Assembly: GCF_004011695.2 (NCBI RefSeq)
Contig: NC_082412.1
Location: 992,001 to 1,056,000 of the forward strand
DNA from: Ascochyta rabiei
Taxonomy: Eukaryota; Ascomycota; Dothideomycetes; Pleosporales; Didymellaceae
Direction of reading: 5' to 3'
DNA length: 64,000 nucleotides
Positions 36,001 to 46,861 of this stretch are shown one piece after another (the first letter of the stretch is position 1; each line of letters opens with the position of its first letter). Under the pieces are notes generated by a model. The model was not told where the DNA came from, made no database searches, and worked only from the letters and a program-made list of their open reading frames with translations. Position numbers and translations under genes: made by a program.

Positions 36001-36550
36001 GTATTATAGTAGTTATAGTAGGGTCCTACTAAGGGTGGTAGGTGTTAAAGTCCCTTAGTAGGATTAAGTTAGGCAGAGTTTAGCTATTTAGAAGCTTTCT
36101 TTCTACTATTGTTGTTTCTTATGCGTTTGTTTAGTTGTATATATTATAGATTGTAAAGTTTAACCTAGACTACTAGACTGTAATAGCTAGAAAGTCTAGG
36201 TTAGGGTTTAAATCTATAGTTAGGGTAATTTGTACTAGTGTTAAACGTAGGACGTAGGCTAGAACACGTGGCCTTATGCTATAGTCCTGTAGTAGAGGTA
36301 GGATTTGTGTAAAGAAGGGATAGTTTATAGAGCGTGTGTCTAAGTAGTCTAAAGGTTGTTGTTAAGTAGGGGTAAGCTACAGTTCTTGTACTAAGATAAG
36401 GTCTATAGCAAGTTCTACTGCAAGTTGTAAGGCGCTCTCTGTAGCTTATACGCTCTTATTTAGATTTACTTATAGAATTCTTAGGTTGTCTAGTACTCTA
36501 GATATGTTTATGTGTTTATTATAGCCTTATAGGCTTTATATTAAATGCTA
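33050..36550 (-). pseudogene. LINE ORF2: endonuclease, reverse transcriptase, RNase H, RIP-inactivated
   Basis: Endonuclease: RDFNTYHP (family GDFN.HHP.W) and SILDLTFAT, then GLDHLGILFTI (family SDH). RT: TTVFLDIKGAFNYV (family D.KGAFD.V) and SYLANLAITV, where YVDDLAI is expected, so both Asp of the active box are changed (one to Asn). RNase H: IYIDASSVEGGLGIGVGI with the first Asp kept, and ISLKWTPGH.DIAGNKKADLLA, the conserved end of the domain. Together these are the enzymes for target-primed reverse transcription. Dozens of stops and lost catalytic residues make it dead. Confidence 0.8.
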
Positions 36551-36559
36551 TCTACTATA

Positions 36560-37974
36560 TATGCTTTCTTATAGTTTATACACTTAGGTATAGTATATAC
36601 GCAGGCTTTGCTAGTAGTACTATACATGTTACACTTATATAGTGTTATAAGGTGTTTATCCACGCATATCTTACATATAGTGCTATTAAGGCACCTGTTC
36701 TCTATATGTCTAAATTACTAACATTTTTAGCATTATGTAGTAGGAGGTGTAGTAACAAACCTTTCTACTCTTATACTAGCTTCTAGTAGGTATAGTCTAT
36801 TCTGTATAGCTTATTATACTTCTTTTTCTGTTATAAACGCTACACAGATAGATTCTAGTTATTACTTTTGTCTCCTTTTGTAGCTTGTTAGCTAGAATAG
36901 ATTTCCTACTATTATTAGGCCTTTGTTAAAGGTAGTTATTTCTAACTTAAGCACCTCTAGGTCCTTGTTTGTTTCTAGGGACCTAGGGATGTTATGTAGG
37001 ATTACTTTGTGCTATAATTCTATTAGGAGGGCTTCCTTATAGGTAGTAACTAATTACTAGATTACTTAGTTTTTAAGCAGGTATTTTGCTGTAAAGGAGG
37101 GTGTTATAGTAAGAACAATATAATTCCTTCTGCTTAGACTAGCAGAGGTAATTATAGGGAGGCTTACTCCTTTATCTATAAAGGCCTTATTAAAAGCATT
37201 ATGCATCTCTAGGGGGGTAAAAGAGGGTAGTTCTTGCTCTAGTGTAAGAACTAGTTAGCGTATACTTAGAGAGTTCTTTATAATAGTAGGTTACTTCTTC
37301 TTTATATCTGTTTGCTATTCTGTGTTCTTAGGAATAGTAGCTAAAGCTGCAGTTGCGTATAAGGTAGGCTAGGTAGAAGGTTAAATAGTAGAAGTCTTAG
37401 CAGCTAGGGTAGGTTTTTAAAGGCGTTTTGCTCTTGTTTTAATTAATTTAGACACTGTTTTAAGGTTAGATACTTAGGACGCTAAGATAGAAAGGCCTTA
37501 TTTGTTTTTCTTGTTGTTTTCTCTATAGTCTTAAAAGATTTCTAGAAGGTCTAAGAGGTTTAATTGTTCCTTGTTTAAGGTAGCTAGGGAAGAAGCCTAG
37601 ATAACTATTGTCCTAGCAATAGATAGAGCTTCTTTTACTGTCTTAGTAATAGAAGCTTAGTTTATAGGCCTAGTAGCTATGTTAAATTAGAAAGGGGGAA
37701 GCCTAGGTGCTGTTAGAGTAGCAGGTCTACTAGCTGGTCGTTTAGAGGGGGCAGAGGGTAGAGGTAATGTTGTAGTTCTGTTAAATATACTAGGATGGTT
37801 TATTCCTAGAGTAGATTATAGGTGTAGTGTTAACAATAAGGGTATAGACAGAGGTCTAGGGATTAGTGTAGGCTAGTACATCTCTCCTAGAGGGGTTAGG
37901 GAGCTAGCGGGGCTTATTTCCATTGTCCCTGTGTTTAGAGAGTGATCTCTATTAGGTGGTGGTTCCAGTTCCAT
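36560..37974 (-). pseudogene. LINE ORF1 (gag-like, CCHC knuckle), RIP-inactivated
   Basis: The frame opens at ATG 37974 (MELEPPPNRDHSLNTG) and ends in a zinc knuckle at about 36650-36740: C..C..F.HIENRCLNSTIC..C. Stops occur throughout, including just after the N-terminus. ORF1 proteins of this type bind element RNA. The segment between is Ser/Thr- and Lys-rich with no further domain visible. Confidence 0.6.
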
Positions 37975-38749
37975 AGTCCTAGGTCCTGGTCCTAGGTGGG
38001 GTTTTCCTTCTCTTTTAAAAATGAAATAACTAAGAAATAACTAGAAGAGAGCTTGTTCTTGCACAGAAAGAGGTACCTAGTCTCTATCCACTTTTTAGAG
38101 CTGAAAAACAAGGAAAAGGCAGTCTTAGCTTTACTATTCTTGCCTTTGTTCTATTCTTACTGGCCTAACTAGTAGACCTCTAGGAGTAGAAAGAAGGGGT
38201 TAAAAGCAGAAAGCTAAGGAAAGGCTTGTTGCTATCTGGAAGGGGTAGGATGTTTCGTTCGTTGTTGTGTGTAGGGGAGGCTGATTTGTACTTAAAAACA
38301 GGCACTTACTACCTGCGCTAGTTAGGGGTAGGGACTAAGAAAAGAACTCTAAATAGGGCTAATACTTAGTAAAGAGATAGTACACTAGACTAAAACTTTA
38401 GTGTAACCTTAAGCAGTAGAAGCTAACTACTAGCTTAACAAAGGCAGAAGCCTAAGAGATAGCTAAATTTTTTTAGCTATTAGGTCTGCTATTATGTAAG
38501 GTAGACTTTATAAGCATAAAAGTAGCAATCTAGTAAACTAATAGATTTAAAAGAGGAGTGAACAAAATAGCAGACAGCGAGCTACAAGAGGGTAGAGAGA
38601 GAGACCTACTTATAGTAGTAAGGCCTATACTCTCTACAGGTAAAAGTAAAGGTAAGTAAAGGAAGGTTCTACTAGGTTTAATGGAATCTGCTAGTAGGTT
38701 GTGACACATACTAGTAGGTTACCATCTTACCTTAGTAGAAGTCCTAACA

Positions 38750-39743
38750 CCTCTCTAGTCCTTCCTAATTAGCTCTTACAGCTGTGTAGCTGCCTAACTA
38801 TTATTAAGGCCCCTAATTAACAGTATAAAGTCCTCTTAAGATCAGTTACTATCCACTTTAGGCATCTTAGCCTCCGTCAGGAGTCTGGTGATTGTTACCT
38901 ACTCGTTAAACTAGGTATCTAGATTTGTTCTCCTTAATTTTGTACACACAGCTCTGTAGCGGCTGCGTAGCTAGTAATTCTGCTTACCTACTAATAGGCA
39001 GAGGTGCTTCTTAAGCGTTGTTGATTAACTGTACAGGTCTAAGCAGTTAATAATAAGATCTAGGTGCTTAACGTTAATTGTCTGGGCAATATTAGAGTTA
39101 AAGCTTCTTAAGGCCTTCTCTCTCTGTAACTATCTTACCTCCTTACGCTTAAACCTCCTTACCTACGTGTTGTAGACTAATATCTCTCTAGCAGACAGAT
39201 TCTTAATATTAATATTGTCCTGCTCTTCTTTAGATACCTAAGTTTTCTTAAACCTCCACATAGGCTTCTCCTGTGGCTTCTTATCTTGTAGCTTCCTTAG
39301 CTTGTCTACTAACAGACTTAGGTTAACGTACAGCCACAGGTTGTCTCTGTCTGCTATGTCCTTTCTTACAAACAACTACTTCTTCTAGTTATTAGGCTTA
39401 CTAAGTATAACTAACGTCTTTGTTACTAGCAGGTCCTGCTTATATACACTTATTGTGCTATCTCTTAGGACGTGCTCTGTTTAACAGGTTAACAATTAAT
39501 CTAGTTATGTTAACAGCTAGTTGTACAGGCTGTATATAAACAGGTGAACGCAGCAATTAACTAAAGGCTTCTAGGCTTATAACTGTTACGGCGTACAGCG
39601 CTGTGGTAAGGAACAATAGAAAGACTGCGCTGTATTGCTGTCTAGCTAGGAGAGTGCAATATATACCTGTCCCGAGACCAACTAAGCTAGAGCCGTCTGC
39701 CGTGGGTAGACGGTCCGATTGACACCCAATTGATGCCGCAACA
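38750..39743 (-). mobile_element. Truncated Copia-2 copy (5' LTR, leader and gag start)
   Basis: It matches the right-hand end of the complete Copia-2 element (51.9-52.9 kb) from about 38750 to its LTR at 39584-39743. This copy is more strongly RIPped than the complete one (for instance ctaactattattaaggcccctaa against ccagctatcgttaaggcccctga, compared in short blocks). The left edge at about 38750 is an abrupt switch to LINE sequence. On the right the LTR abuts the DUF3723-like gene. Confidence 0.85.
39584..39743 (-). repeat. LTR of the truncated Copia-2 copy
   Basis: It is 160 bp, begins TGTTACGGCG and ends GCCGCAACA. It is the same length as the two LTRs of the complete element, with differences concentrated in the first 40 bases. 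Confidence 0.9.
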
Positions 39744-40197
39744 GCTAAGAAGAGCAACAGGAAGAGGGTATCATGCCGGCAGAGAACAGTCTTACGGGCC
39801 ACCACTTATCGTTCTCATCCAAGTGTCGCTTTGCTGCTTCAATGCGATGTAACCCCAAAAGACACCTAATATTCCCCAGATCCAGTGCCAGGGCATCGCG
39901 CGCCCATGCGATTTGGCGGAGCTGCTCTGCTGTGAAAGTACTAGAGGATAGAAGGGACGGCAGTTCCTTATTGAGAACGATGGCGTTTATAACGTTCTCC
40001 TCCTGCAATCGTAGGCAACCAGTGCGCTCAAAAATTCGCTTAAGGCGTTAGATGTTCTGCTCAGAGACTTCCCTACGCTTGCCTAACACAAAGGAATGGT
40101 CAAAGTCCAGCGTATCCAGAGGAACTTTGACGATCCCTTGATAACATCTGGCTCTAAGCGTTGCCAGCTCATCGTCGTCGCTTAGATGCCCAGACAT
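39744..40197 (-). pseudogene. DUF3723-like protein, N-terminal part, cut by Copia-2
   Basis: ATG 40197 opens MSGHLSDDDELATLRARCYQ. The frame reads on to EQNI, one TAA, RLKRIFERTGCLRLQEEN and then RCLLGLHRIEAAKRHLDEND, followed by KWWPVRLF. The C-L-x-G-x-HRI-x-AA ... D-x-WW-x-V-x-L block is what I associate with fungal DUF3723 proteins, which are common accessory genes of Starship giant transposons; their biochemical role is unknown. Shortly after KWWPVRLF the gene is severed by the Copia-2 LTR at 39743, leaving about 150 codons. It is transcribed away from the patatin-like gene, with 205 bp between their start codons. Confidence 0.6.
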
Positions 40198-40402
40198 GAG
40201 GAGAGCGTGGTAGATTGGGGATGGAGCTCACTTGTTGCGCCAGGCATCATTAGGATCGCACGTGCATCGAACTACCGTTCTCACTAACCTGTTTTTAGTG
40301 TGACATTACCGCTGCATGCATGAAACACTCTGCAGAAAACTGAGTCTCGCACGCTCTGAGATTTAAACCCTTGCGCACTCCAATTTGCGTGTCATGCACA
40401 CA
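40198..40402. promoter_or_regulatory. Shared intergenic region between divergent DUF3723-like and patatin-like genes
   Basis: The 205 bp between two outward-facing ATGs must hold both promoters. I see no clear TATA box. The layout suggests the two genes moved or were regulated as a pair. Confidence 0.35.
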
Positions 40403-43400
40403 ATGGACGCCTTTCCCTAGATCACGCTTCGTGGGAAGACTGCAACTCTACACGAACCAACAACCATCAATTCTTCAAACGCAATCTCACTAGACAGTAA
40501 ACCATCATACATTGTCTTTATAGGAAAATTATCAAAAACTATACTACTAGACGAACTTTTTGGAGGTCCCACTCACACTGGCACCTTGCCTGTGCACAAG
40601 GATATCTACCTCTAAAGCTCACCAAGATTATGTGCCGATCGTACTCCGCTTGTCATTATTGATTTTGGGGTGCAGGGCCGTCGGCCGCCAGACTCCTGCA
40701 CAAGAGCAGTAACAAAAGAAACATCGTGGACCCTCCTCTCTGAGGCGAACAACTATAACGCAATGTTGTGTGCAAGGGTTTTCTCAGGTTTTTCTAGTGT
40801 TATTTGCTACTTTGTGCATGATCTGGGCGGCCTGGCTGCAATCGCGGCACAGTTAGCCGAACAAATAACATTGAGCGTTTCCGAATCACATACGCGACCC
40901 CGCGTTTTGTTAGTTATTTTAACATCCTTAGATACTTTCGACGAAACCATCGTCGCGCATAAGGTGACTCAGCTAGTCATAAAGGCTCTGCAGCAGGTCG
41001 ACAAGCACAGTGACTTAGCATGCGCTCAGCGCCAGGTCCACCTCTACTTTGCAGGGCTTAAGGTAATTGCCTTGCAGTCTAACAAATCCAACGCTGCGCA
41101 AGCGAAAGCGTTAAGACACTGGCTTCTTGCGATGTCAGAAGTATTAATGCAAGAACGAGGGTTCGCTTACGCACTCTTTAGTTTCCGTTATTTCTTAGAG
41201 TTGTCTAAGAAACTCTTGGGCCTTGCGTGCAGTGATCCTGGGCTAAGCCAGACGCTTAATCTTGCGCACGCATCACAACCTTGCGGCTTCTCTACTAGTT
41301 TATTAGAGCACTGTTTAACAGACTTCCTTAAATAGATACCTTTACAAGCATGGCTATAGCATTTTATAGCACCTCTAGTCGCTTCCGCGCTTATGTTAGC
41401 TAGCTATCCACCTGGCGCTTACAGTAAGTTTCAAGTGCCTTCTAGGGGTTGCAGTCAGAAATCCATCTGCTGATAGCAACAGACTTTGCACCAGACTACC
41501 TCTTTAAAGAGTTATACGTAGCACCCTGTTAAGCCGCAATTTCCTTGTATACTGCAAGCAAAGAAGTTCAAGACTAGTTTCTAAGGGCCATTCTTAACAA
41601 GTTTAATGCGAGCTTCGCACGACGTCTCCGCTCAGCTTTACCTACATCAGAAATACATCGTCAAACTCTTAGAGAACATTACCCGCATCTAGCTAAATTA
41701 AAGAGCTACCAAGCATGTTTCTGTTGTTTTATGCAAATGCCTAAGAAAGTTGTTATATGTAGCCATGCTCTGTGTAACACGTGTGTTAAGATTTTTAGAA
41801 AATGCTCTAGGACTGAGAAGAACTCTTATAAGCTATCTGAATGTGTCTTATGTAGCTTAAACTACCAGAAGGTAGTGTTCTGCTTCGTTCCACCCACCGC
41901 TGGAATCCGAAGGCTTAGCGTTGACGGAGGCGGTGTTAAAGGCATTATCCCTTTTATGTTTCTTCAGCATATCAATACTCTGCTTGCGCCACTAGGACTC
42001 CCAGTACAGGATTACTTTAACATGGTTTTTGGGACTTTAGCTGGTGCGTTTTCGAGATCCTTAAATTTGCTATTGCTGACCGAATAGGTGGACTTGTTGT
42101 AATTGGTCTGTTCCTTCTAAGATGGAGTGTTTCTGATTCCATCCGGCGTTTTGAGGATGTTGCACAGAAAACATTTGGAAAAAGAGCGACATTTATTGCT
42201 AGGATCTTGCGACTCCTTGTGGCATACGTACAAGATGGCCAATACAGCCTCGCTGCTATCTAAGCGGCTTTTAAGAAGACTCTTAACTCTCTGCTGCAGA
42301 TGTTTAATCCCTTACGTAACGATACAAAGGTGGCTGTTACCACTACTAGTGTTAAATCCTCTACACCTTGGCTTTTCACAAACTATAATGCTGGTAAGAG
42401 GGCTATAAGCTCAGGTAAGCTTCTATCTCACTTGTTCGTGCGTGTTAGCTTAAACACTAGGTTACGATATTGCGCGCGCTGAGAAAGCCCATGACGACAT
42501 CAGTGTTGGAGAAGCGTAAGGGCTAAATCGATTGCTATCTATATTGTGTGCTAATACCTAGTAGGGCATGCTGTACATTGGCAGCTCCTTGGTATACGTT
42601 GTAACTCCTGAAGATGGCCTAACTAATCGTTTGTCAGGTTCTTCAAACCTCAACCAGTAGGTAAGATAGGTGTATTCCAGGATAGAGGGCTACTTCACAA
42701 CTGTCCATCAGACATTGCAGAGTGGGAAACGAGGTTTGTCTGGCCCAAAAAACCTGACGACCCGGATTTCGCTCTCTCTCTCGGCACTGGAACTGTATTA
42801 GAAGAGGGCATTGAGACCAGTATTTGCTTAGAAGATGACTTAAGCATTACAAGCCGATTCTTGCTCCGCATATTAGACGGTTGGAAGCACTAGTTAAACG
42901 CGCAAAAAGGCTACGACCAGTACATTAATTCTGTTCCTCTGAAGTCCTGACCGCGCTATCATCGCCTCAACATTCAATTCCATGGGCCTGAGCCTAGTCT
43001 GGACAATGCGTTGAAGATTCCAGAGATGAAGAATGATGTCGCTAAAACAATAGAGCAGGATGAAAGTAAGATTAGTGCTGTCATTGATGCCATGATGGCC
43101 TCCATGTTCTATTTTGAGCTAGATGGACCCCCTGTATTCGAAGCTGGCGAATTCAAATGCTCTGGCTATGTCTATTTCTGTGCTAAATTGCGAGCTGACG
43201 GCCTTTGCTATCTGTACACCCAGCTACAGCATACGTCATCGTGGTTCTTGATTTAAGAGAATCCCGTTGAATGTGTCGATCGGATACCAAAGAGCCTGCC
43301 ACCATTCAAGAGAAGAGTATGCTTTCGAGTCAAACACGATAATGAACTTATCACACTGTCAATCTGAGGCATCGTGAACGCTTTGAGATCTATTAGCGGG

Positions 43401-43580
43401 TTTCCTACAACCCTCCAGCAGCTGATAGAAAGCTAAAGGCTTAATAGCGTGTTTGGAAAAGTCGACCATTTTGTAAATGAGAAGCCGCTCCCTGCGATAC
43501 CGAGAAAACGAAGCAGGGATGATCACCAAGGGGGTCGCTGTAATCCAAAACGAGCTTGTTCTAGTTTATACAGCATATAG
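40403..43580 (+). pseudogene. Patatin-like phospholipase, RIP-inactivated
   Basis: One frame can be followed from ATG 40403 to a stop ending at 43580, with a 46-nt intron at 42415-42460 (GTAAGC donor, ACTAG acceptor) and many TAG/TAA codons. The N-terminal 400 residues match the region that precedes the lipase in large fungal patatins, including VHKDIYL.SSPRLCADRTPL and a 221-residue open piece (40670-41335). A RING-like Cys cluster follows (CFCC...CSHALCNTCVKIF...CVLC, about 41700-41870), then the patatin domain: RLSVDGGGVKGIIP (oxyanion loop) and FGTLAGAF. The catalytic motif should be GTSAG, but its Ser codon has become Leu (a TCA-to-TTA change). The family's second catalytic residue, the Asp of VFQDGG, survives as VFQDRG at about 42680. 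The family hydrolyses lipid acyl esters. This type is also a frequent Starship cargo gene. Confidence 0.8.
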
Positions 43581-43739
43581 TCTATAAATATTTTGTCTTA
43601 AGATCCTATCACTAATGTTTGAACTGGTGAGCAGCTAGACACATTTTGGCCAACAAACTTGAGTTCGCCTGATAGAGTGTAAGAGCATTGCTTGAACATG
43701 GGACCTGACACCTGCGTAACCCCGAGTAAAGTGTTTTAC

Positions 43740-44175
43740 CTGTTTCCTGTAATGAACCATTTGTAGGCAGGATTCAGTTTGTCCTATGTTTCTTGTTGAT
43801 CTGTACCAGCCAATTTCCTGTACAGGTGGCCTTATTCCTGATTTTGGCGCCATGTGTAGTCTGACTACCTGAATCCATGCCAGATTGGTGCCTAGATTCC
43901 TCCTGCATAGGTAGGGTTGTATCCGTTTTTCGTTTCCTGCATAGGATCATGACCTGTTCCTAGAACATTCCAGTGCCTGCTCTCTTCCTACACAGGTGAT
44001 TTTTTTTCCGCTTATAGTTCCCTGTGTATTGTGGCATCTTGCACTTAAAATAGGTCGGTACCAGCATTGTTCCTGTACAGTAGATTTGTATCCGTTTTTA
44101 GTGCTCTGCATAGGAAGACCACCTGTTTTAAAATTATCCTGGGGCCTGCCGTTCTTCCCTACATATATCCTTGGA
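43740..44175. repeat. Degenerate tandem repeat, period about 84 bp
   Basis: The marker tgtatccgttttt occurs at about 43918 and 44086, with a weaker copy near 44003 (ttttccgcttatagttccctg). Each is followed by a tcctgcatagg-like or ctgtgtatt-like block about 20 bases on, and copies of cctgtacaggt or cctacacaggt recur between them. About five diverged units can be traced. No gene is seen here; the flanking 43581-43740 and 44176-44481 also look empty. Confidence 0.45.
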
Positions 44176-44481
44176 TTCCACGTGTAGATGAGAATGCTTA
44201 GGCAATGACATAGAAAGAATCTGTGCAGCTCCTTTGCTTAAGCCCTGTTTCCTGCCCTTTCTTGCCACCTACGCCTATCCCCCTTCTGCCACACAATTGC
44301 TGATACACTATCGGCCTAGCGTGGCCCTCAGTGTTACATAATCGCGTGTCCTGCTCTCCTGCACCAAACGTGGGTACATTGCCTACTTAGTCGCTCTATT
44401 CTCAAAATTAACGATGACGGAGGCATCAACCAACGGTCTATGTTCCATCTGAATTACTTCATTTCCTGGTCACCAGAATAA

Positions 44482-45701
44482 TCAGAGATCTATATCTTCT
44501 GAGCATCTTTGAGCAACCTGACCTGAGGTATATGAGCCTCTACGCTTTTTGGAAGGGCGATAACTCCTATCGCACATGTCGCCATCTCCGGTCCGATAGG
44601 CGTAGATACTCGAAAGGGTCATCGCATGATCCTTAATCTCATCTACAAGTTCTCCGAGATTCTTAAGCATTCTCCTCCGTTTCCTATCTCTTATGCTTTC
44701 AGAAAGATGACCTATAAGATCAATGTGAGATTGGCGTAGCGCGCTTGTGTCTTTAATCGATATCGCTTTAGTGTTCCAGCACGTCTTGCCAAAACTTTGC
44801 ACTAAAATGTTATGCTGCCTCGCCTTCGCATCTTCGACTGCTTCTGGAAGCTCTCGCACTTTGATCTATTGAGACTTATGCCGATAGAATGCTGATCTTA
44901 GATCACACAAGACCTGCTTTTCGTGATCTGACCGCGCCCACTCAATCTTCCCGGCGTGCTCAGTCCTGGCTCTCTTGCGGCAGTTGTGTCTACGAGACAG
45001 ATTTTGCTCATGAGACTAAGACTTGCTACACTGAGATACCGCGCGAGCTGGCCCATCCAATCTTGAATTTGCTTCCGTTCCTAGACTCTCGTCGTCCGTA
45101 TCATCAATAACAATAGGCAGCCCGTGGTTTGTGTCCGTGATTATCGAGTTCGATGTTTGTTAAATCGCCGTTTTGCGGACACTAATCTTAGATTGCTTAT
45201 GTCTAGAGCAAATCTCACTATCTCTTCCATCCCCGTGCACTTCTTTATAGTCAAAGAGGGCCTCAACTTTTGATATCGTCAGCAATGGTGTCTTTGGAGT
45301 TACAGGGCTGGTGTCGACGGCAGTGACTTGTGAGATTGCCATTGATGGTGCCTTTGGAGTTGCAGGGCTGGTGTCGACGGCAGTGACTTGCGAGATTGCC
45401 ATTGATGTTGCTTTGAATGCTTCAGGGGTACCATCGGTGGCCATGATCACAGACGTATCAAAGGATGGCCCAGTGTTAGAAGCTTGCGATTCGTGCTCAG
45501 GTTGGGTAATAACTGTTGCTGCTTCGGGTTTTTTATGGAAAAATTCGAAGTTCTATTGCCTCTCAGCGTTTGTTATACTGCAAGGACAAGGCAGGGGAGG
45601 CTTACACCATTCTGTTCAGAGAGGACTTCGCTGCCCCAGATTTCATGGCTGATCAGAAGATCGAAGTCAAATTTGTTGGATGGCCACATGCTGTAGTCCA
45701 T
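44482..45701 (-). pseudogene. Unknown two-exon protein with 20-residue internal repeats, RIP-type stops
   Basis: Exon 1 is complement 45606-45701 (ATG, 32 codons, MDYSMWPSNKFDFDLLISHE...). The intron 45553-45605 is 53 nt (GTAAGC donor, CAATAG acceptor), and exon 2 continues in phase to 44482. The frame is interrupted by three stops (TAA after KTAI, TAG after CSKS, TAG after KSQ), each consistent with a converted CAA or CAG. Intact it would be about 388 residues. Exon 2 contains two full copies of a 20-residue unit (MAISQVTAVDTSP.TPK.P) and a partial third, later an acidic patch (IDDTDDES), basic blocks (RDRKRRR, KKRRGS) and helical segments. Nuclear location is plausible. I recognise no family. 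Confidence 0.55.
45290..45409. repeat. 60-bp tandem duplication inside the unknown two-exon gene
   Basis: Two adjacent 60-bp units differ at only a few positions, including T/C. The period is a multiple of three and keeps the minus-strand frame, which supports that frame as the coding one. A decayed third unit follows on the right. Confidence 0.85.
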
Positions 45702-46861
45702 AATGGGGTTTTATCAATAGCGTTGAAGGGGGAATGTCGAGGTATCGGCGCCAAAAGAAGGATCGTAAGCCTTTGTCAAAAAACTGTGCTATTTAAGGCA
45801 CGCTGATGTGCTTTATATATCTATATTCTGGCATGTGACAACAACCCTGGGCTTGTTTAAGACACTAAAGCCTTTTCGTACCTCAGCTAGTCATCGTCCC
45901 CCTCTTAGAAAACGAAGCGGTTGGCTACGGCACTTGATCAACCTGTTACTGAGGGTACCCCCTGCGTATACGAGGCAGAATCCGTTGGCCTGAACAGTAT
46001 TTTTGCTGCTGTGATGAAGATGAAGCAGAGCTAGTGTCTCTCGATATGCTCTGCCACCACCATCGTCTTCGCTGCTCCCAATCTAGGGGGTAACCGGCAG
46101 ATGCTATTGGCTTCGTAGTATTGAGTGAATGGATTTGCATGAATGAGAGCTGCATTGTGTTATTATGTGGCGGCGACTGTATTATGTTGCGGGCTTTGGC
46201 AAGCTAACAGCGTAGCACCAAGTCCTCTTGCATGAGACCGGCATGCACTGTGCCATGGCGGTAGCACGTCATCACAGATATTGGGCGGTACCCAGATTGT
46301 GCTGTTTACTCTAATTCGCCAGTGACAGAGGCATCAGCTCCTTACGCATAAGGCCAAGTAGCGCTTTGCCATTGTTGAATACGCGGTTGCATGCCCTAAC
46401 GGCGTAGTAGCCTCATGCGTTAGGATTGTTTGGTTGTCAAGGCAAGAGGACAAGAATAGAGCCATCTTGTGCCCCCTCTGACAGAAACATGACCAGCATT
46501 GGAGTACTAAAAGTAGAAAGACCGGCAGGGCTTACGATACAACCGTTACGAATAAGCCCCTGAGCGCGGCATGCACAGCAAGCTGAACACTGACTGAGTC
46601 GTACTGAGGCATACATAAAGAGTAACATCAGCCGTCCAGAGTGTTTGATTAACTAGCCTATATGGATTCTACCCCAACTATACCAAAGACATTGAACCAA
46701 GCTCCCGACAGGTATGACTTCCTGAGTCTGAGCATCAGGACATATGCTAATCTTTGTCAGCCCTGAACCTGCCCTTTGCTTCCTTTTGATCTACACGGAC
46801 GATATTAGAGATAGAGGAATTATTGTTGACATCAACGAAGTCTCTTTGCACTACTCCTTCT
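45702..46861. other. Intergenic, small open frames only
   Basis: Minus-strand ATG frames at 45946-46155 (69 aa, Gln/Ser-rich) and 46437-46628 (63 aa, Cys-rich) have no family features. A plus-strand ATG at 46662 is followed by a good-looking 49-nt intron (46712-46760, GTATGA...CTAATC...CAG), but its frame does not join that of the next gene. I call none of them. Confidence 0.4.

Larger units (their letters stand above)
32398..38750 (-). mobile_element. Tad1-like non-LTR retrotransposon (LINE), RIPped
   Basis: Minus-strand order is ORF1 with a CCHC knuckle (about 36600-37974), ORF2 apurinic endonuclease (about 35700-36550), RT (about 34100-35200) and RNase H (about 33050-33500), ending in the (CAAT)n tail at 32398. 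A terminal RNase H and gag-like ORF1 fit the Tad1 clade. The 5' end is uncertain: untranslated-looking sequence runs from 37975 to about 38750, where Copia-2 sequence begins abruptly. No target duplication could be recognised. Confidence 0.8.

Noticed and set aside
45311..45806. Three overlapping plus-strand frames of 70-113 residues
   Set aside because: They lie opposite the two-exon minus-strand gene, which has an ATG, a phased intron and an in-frame 60-bp repeat; two of the plus frames start at non-ATG codons.
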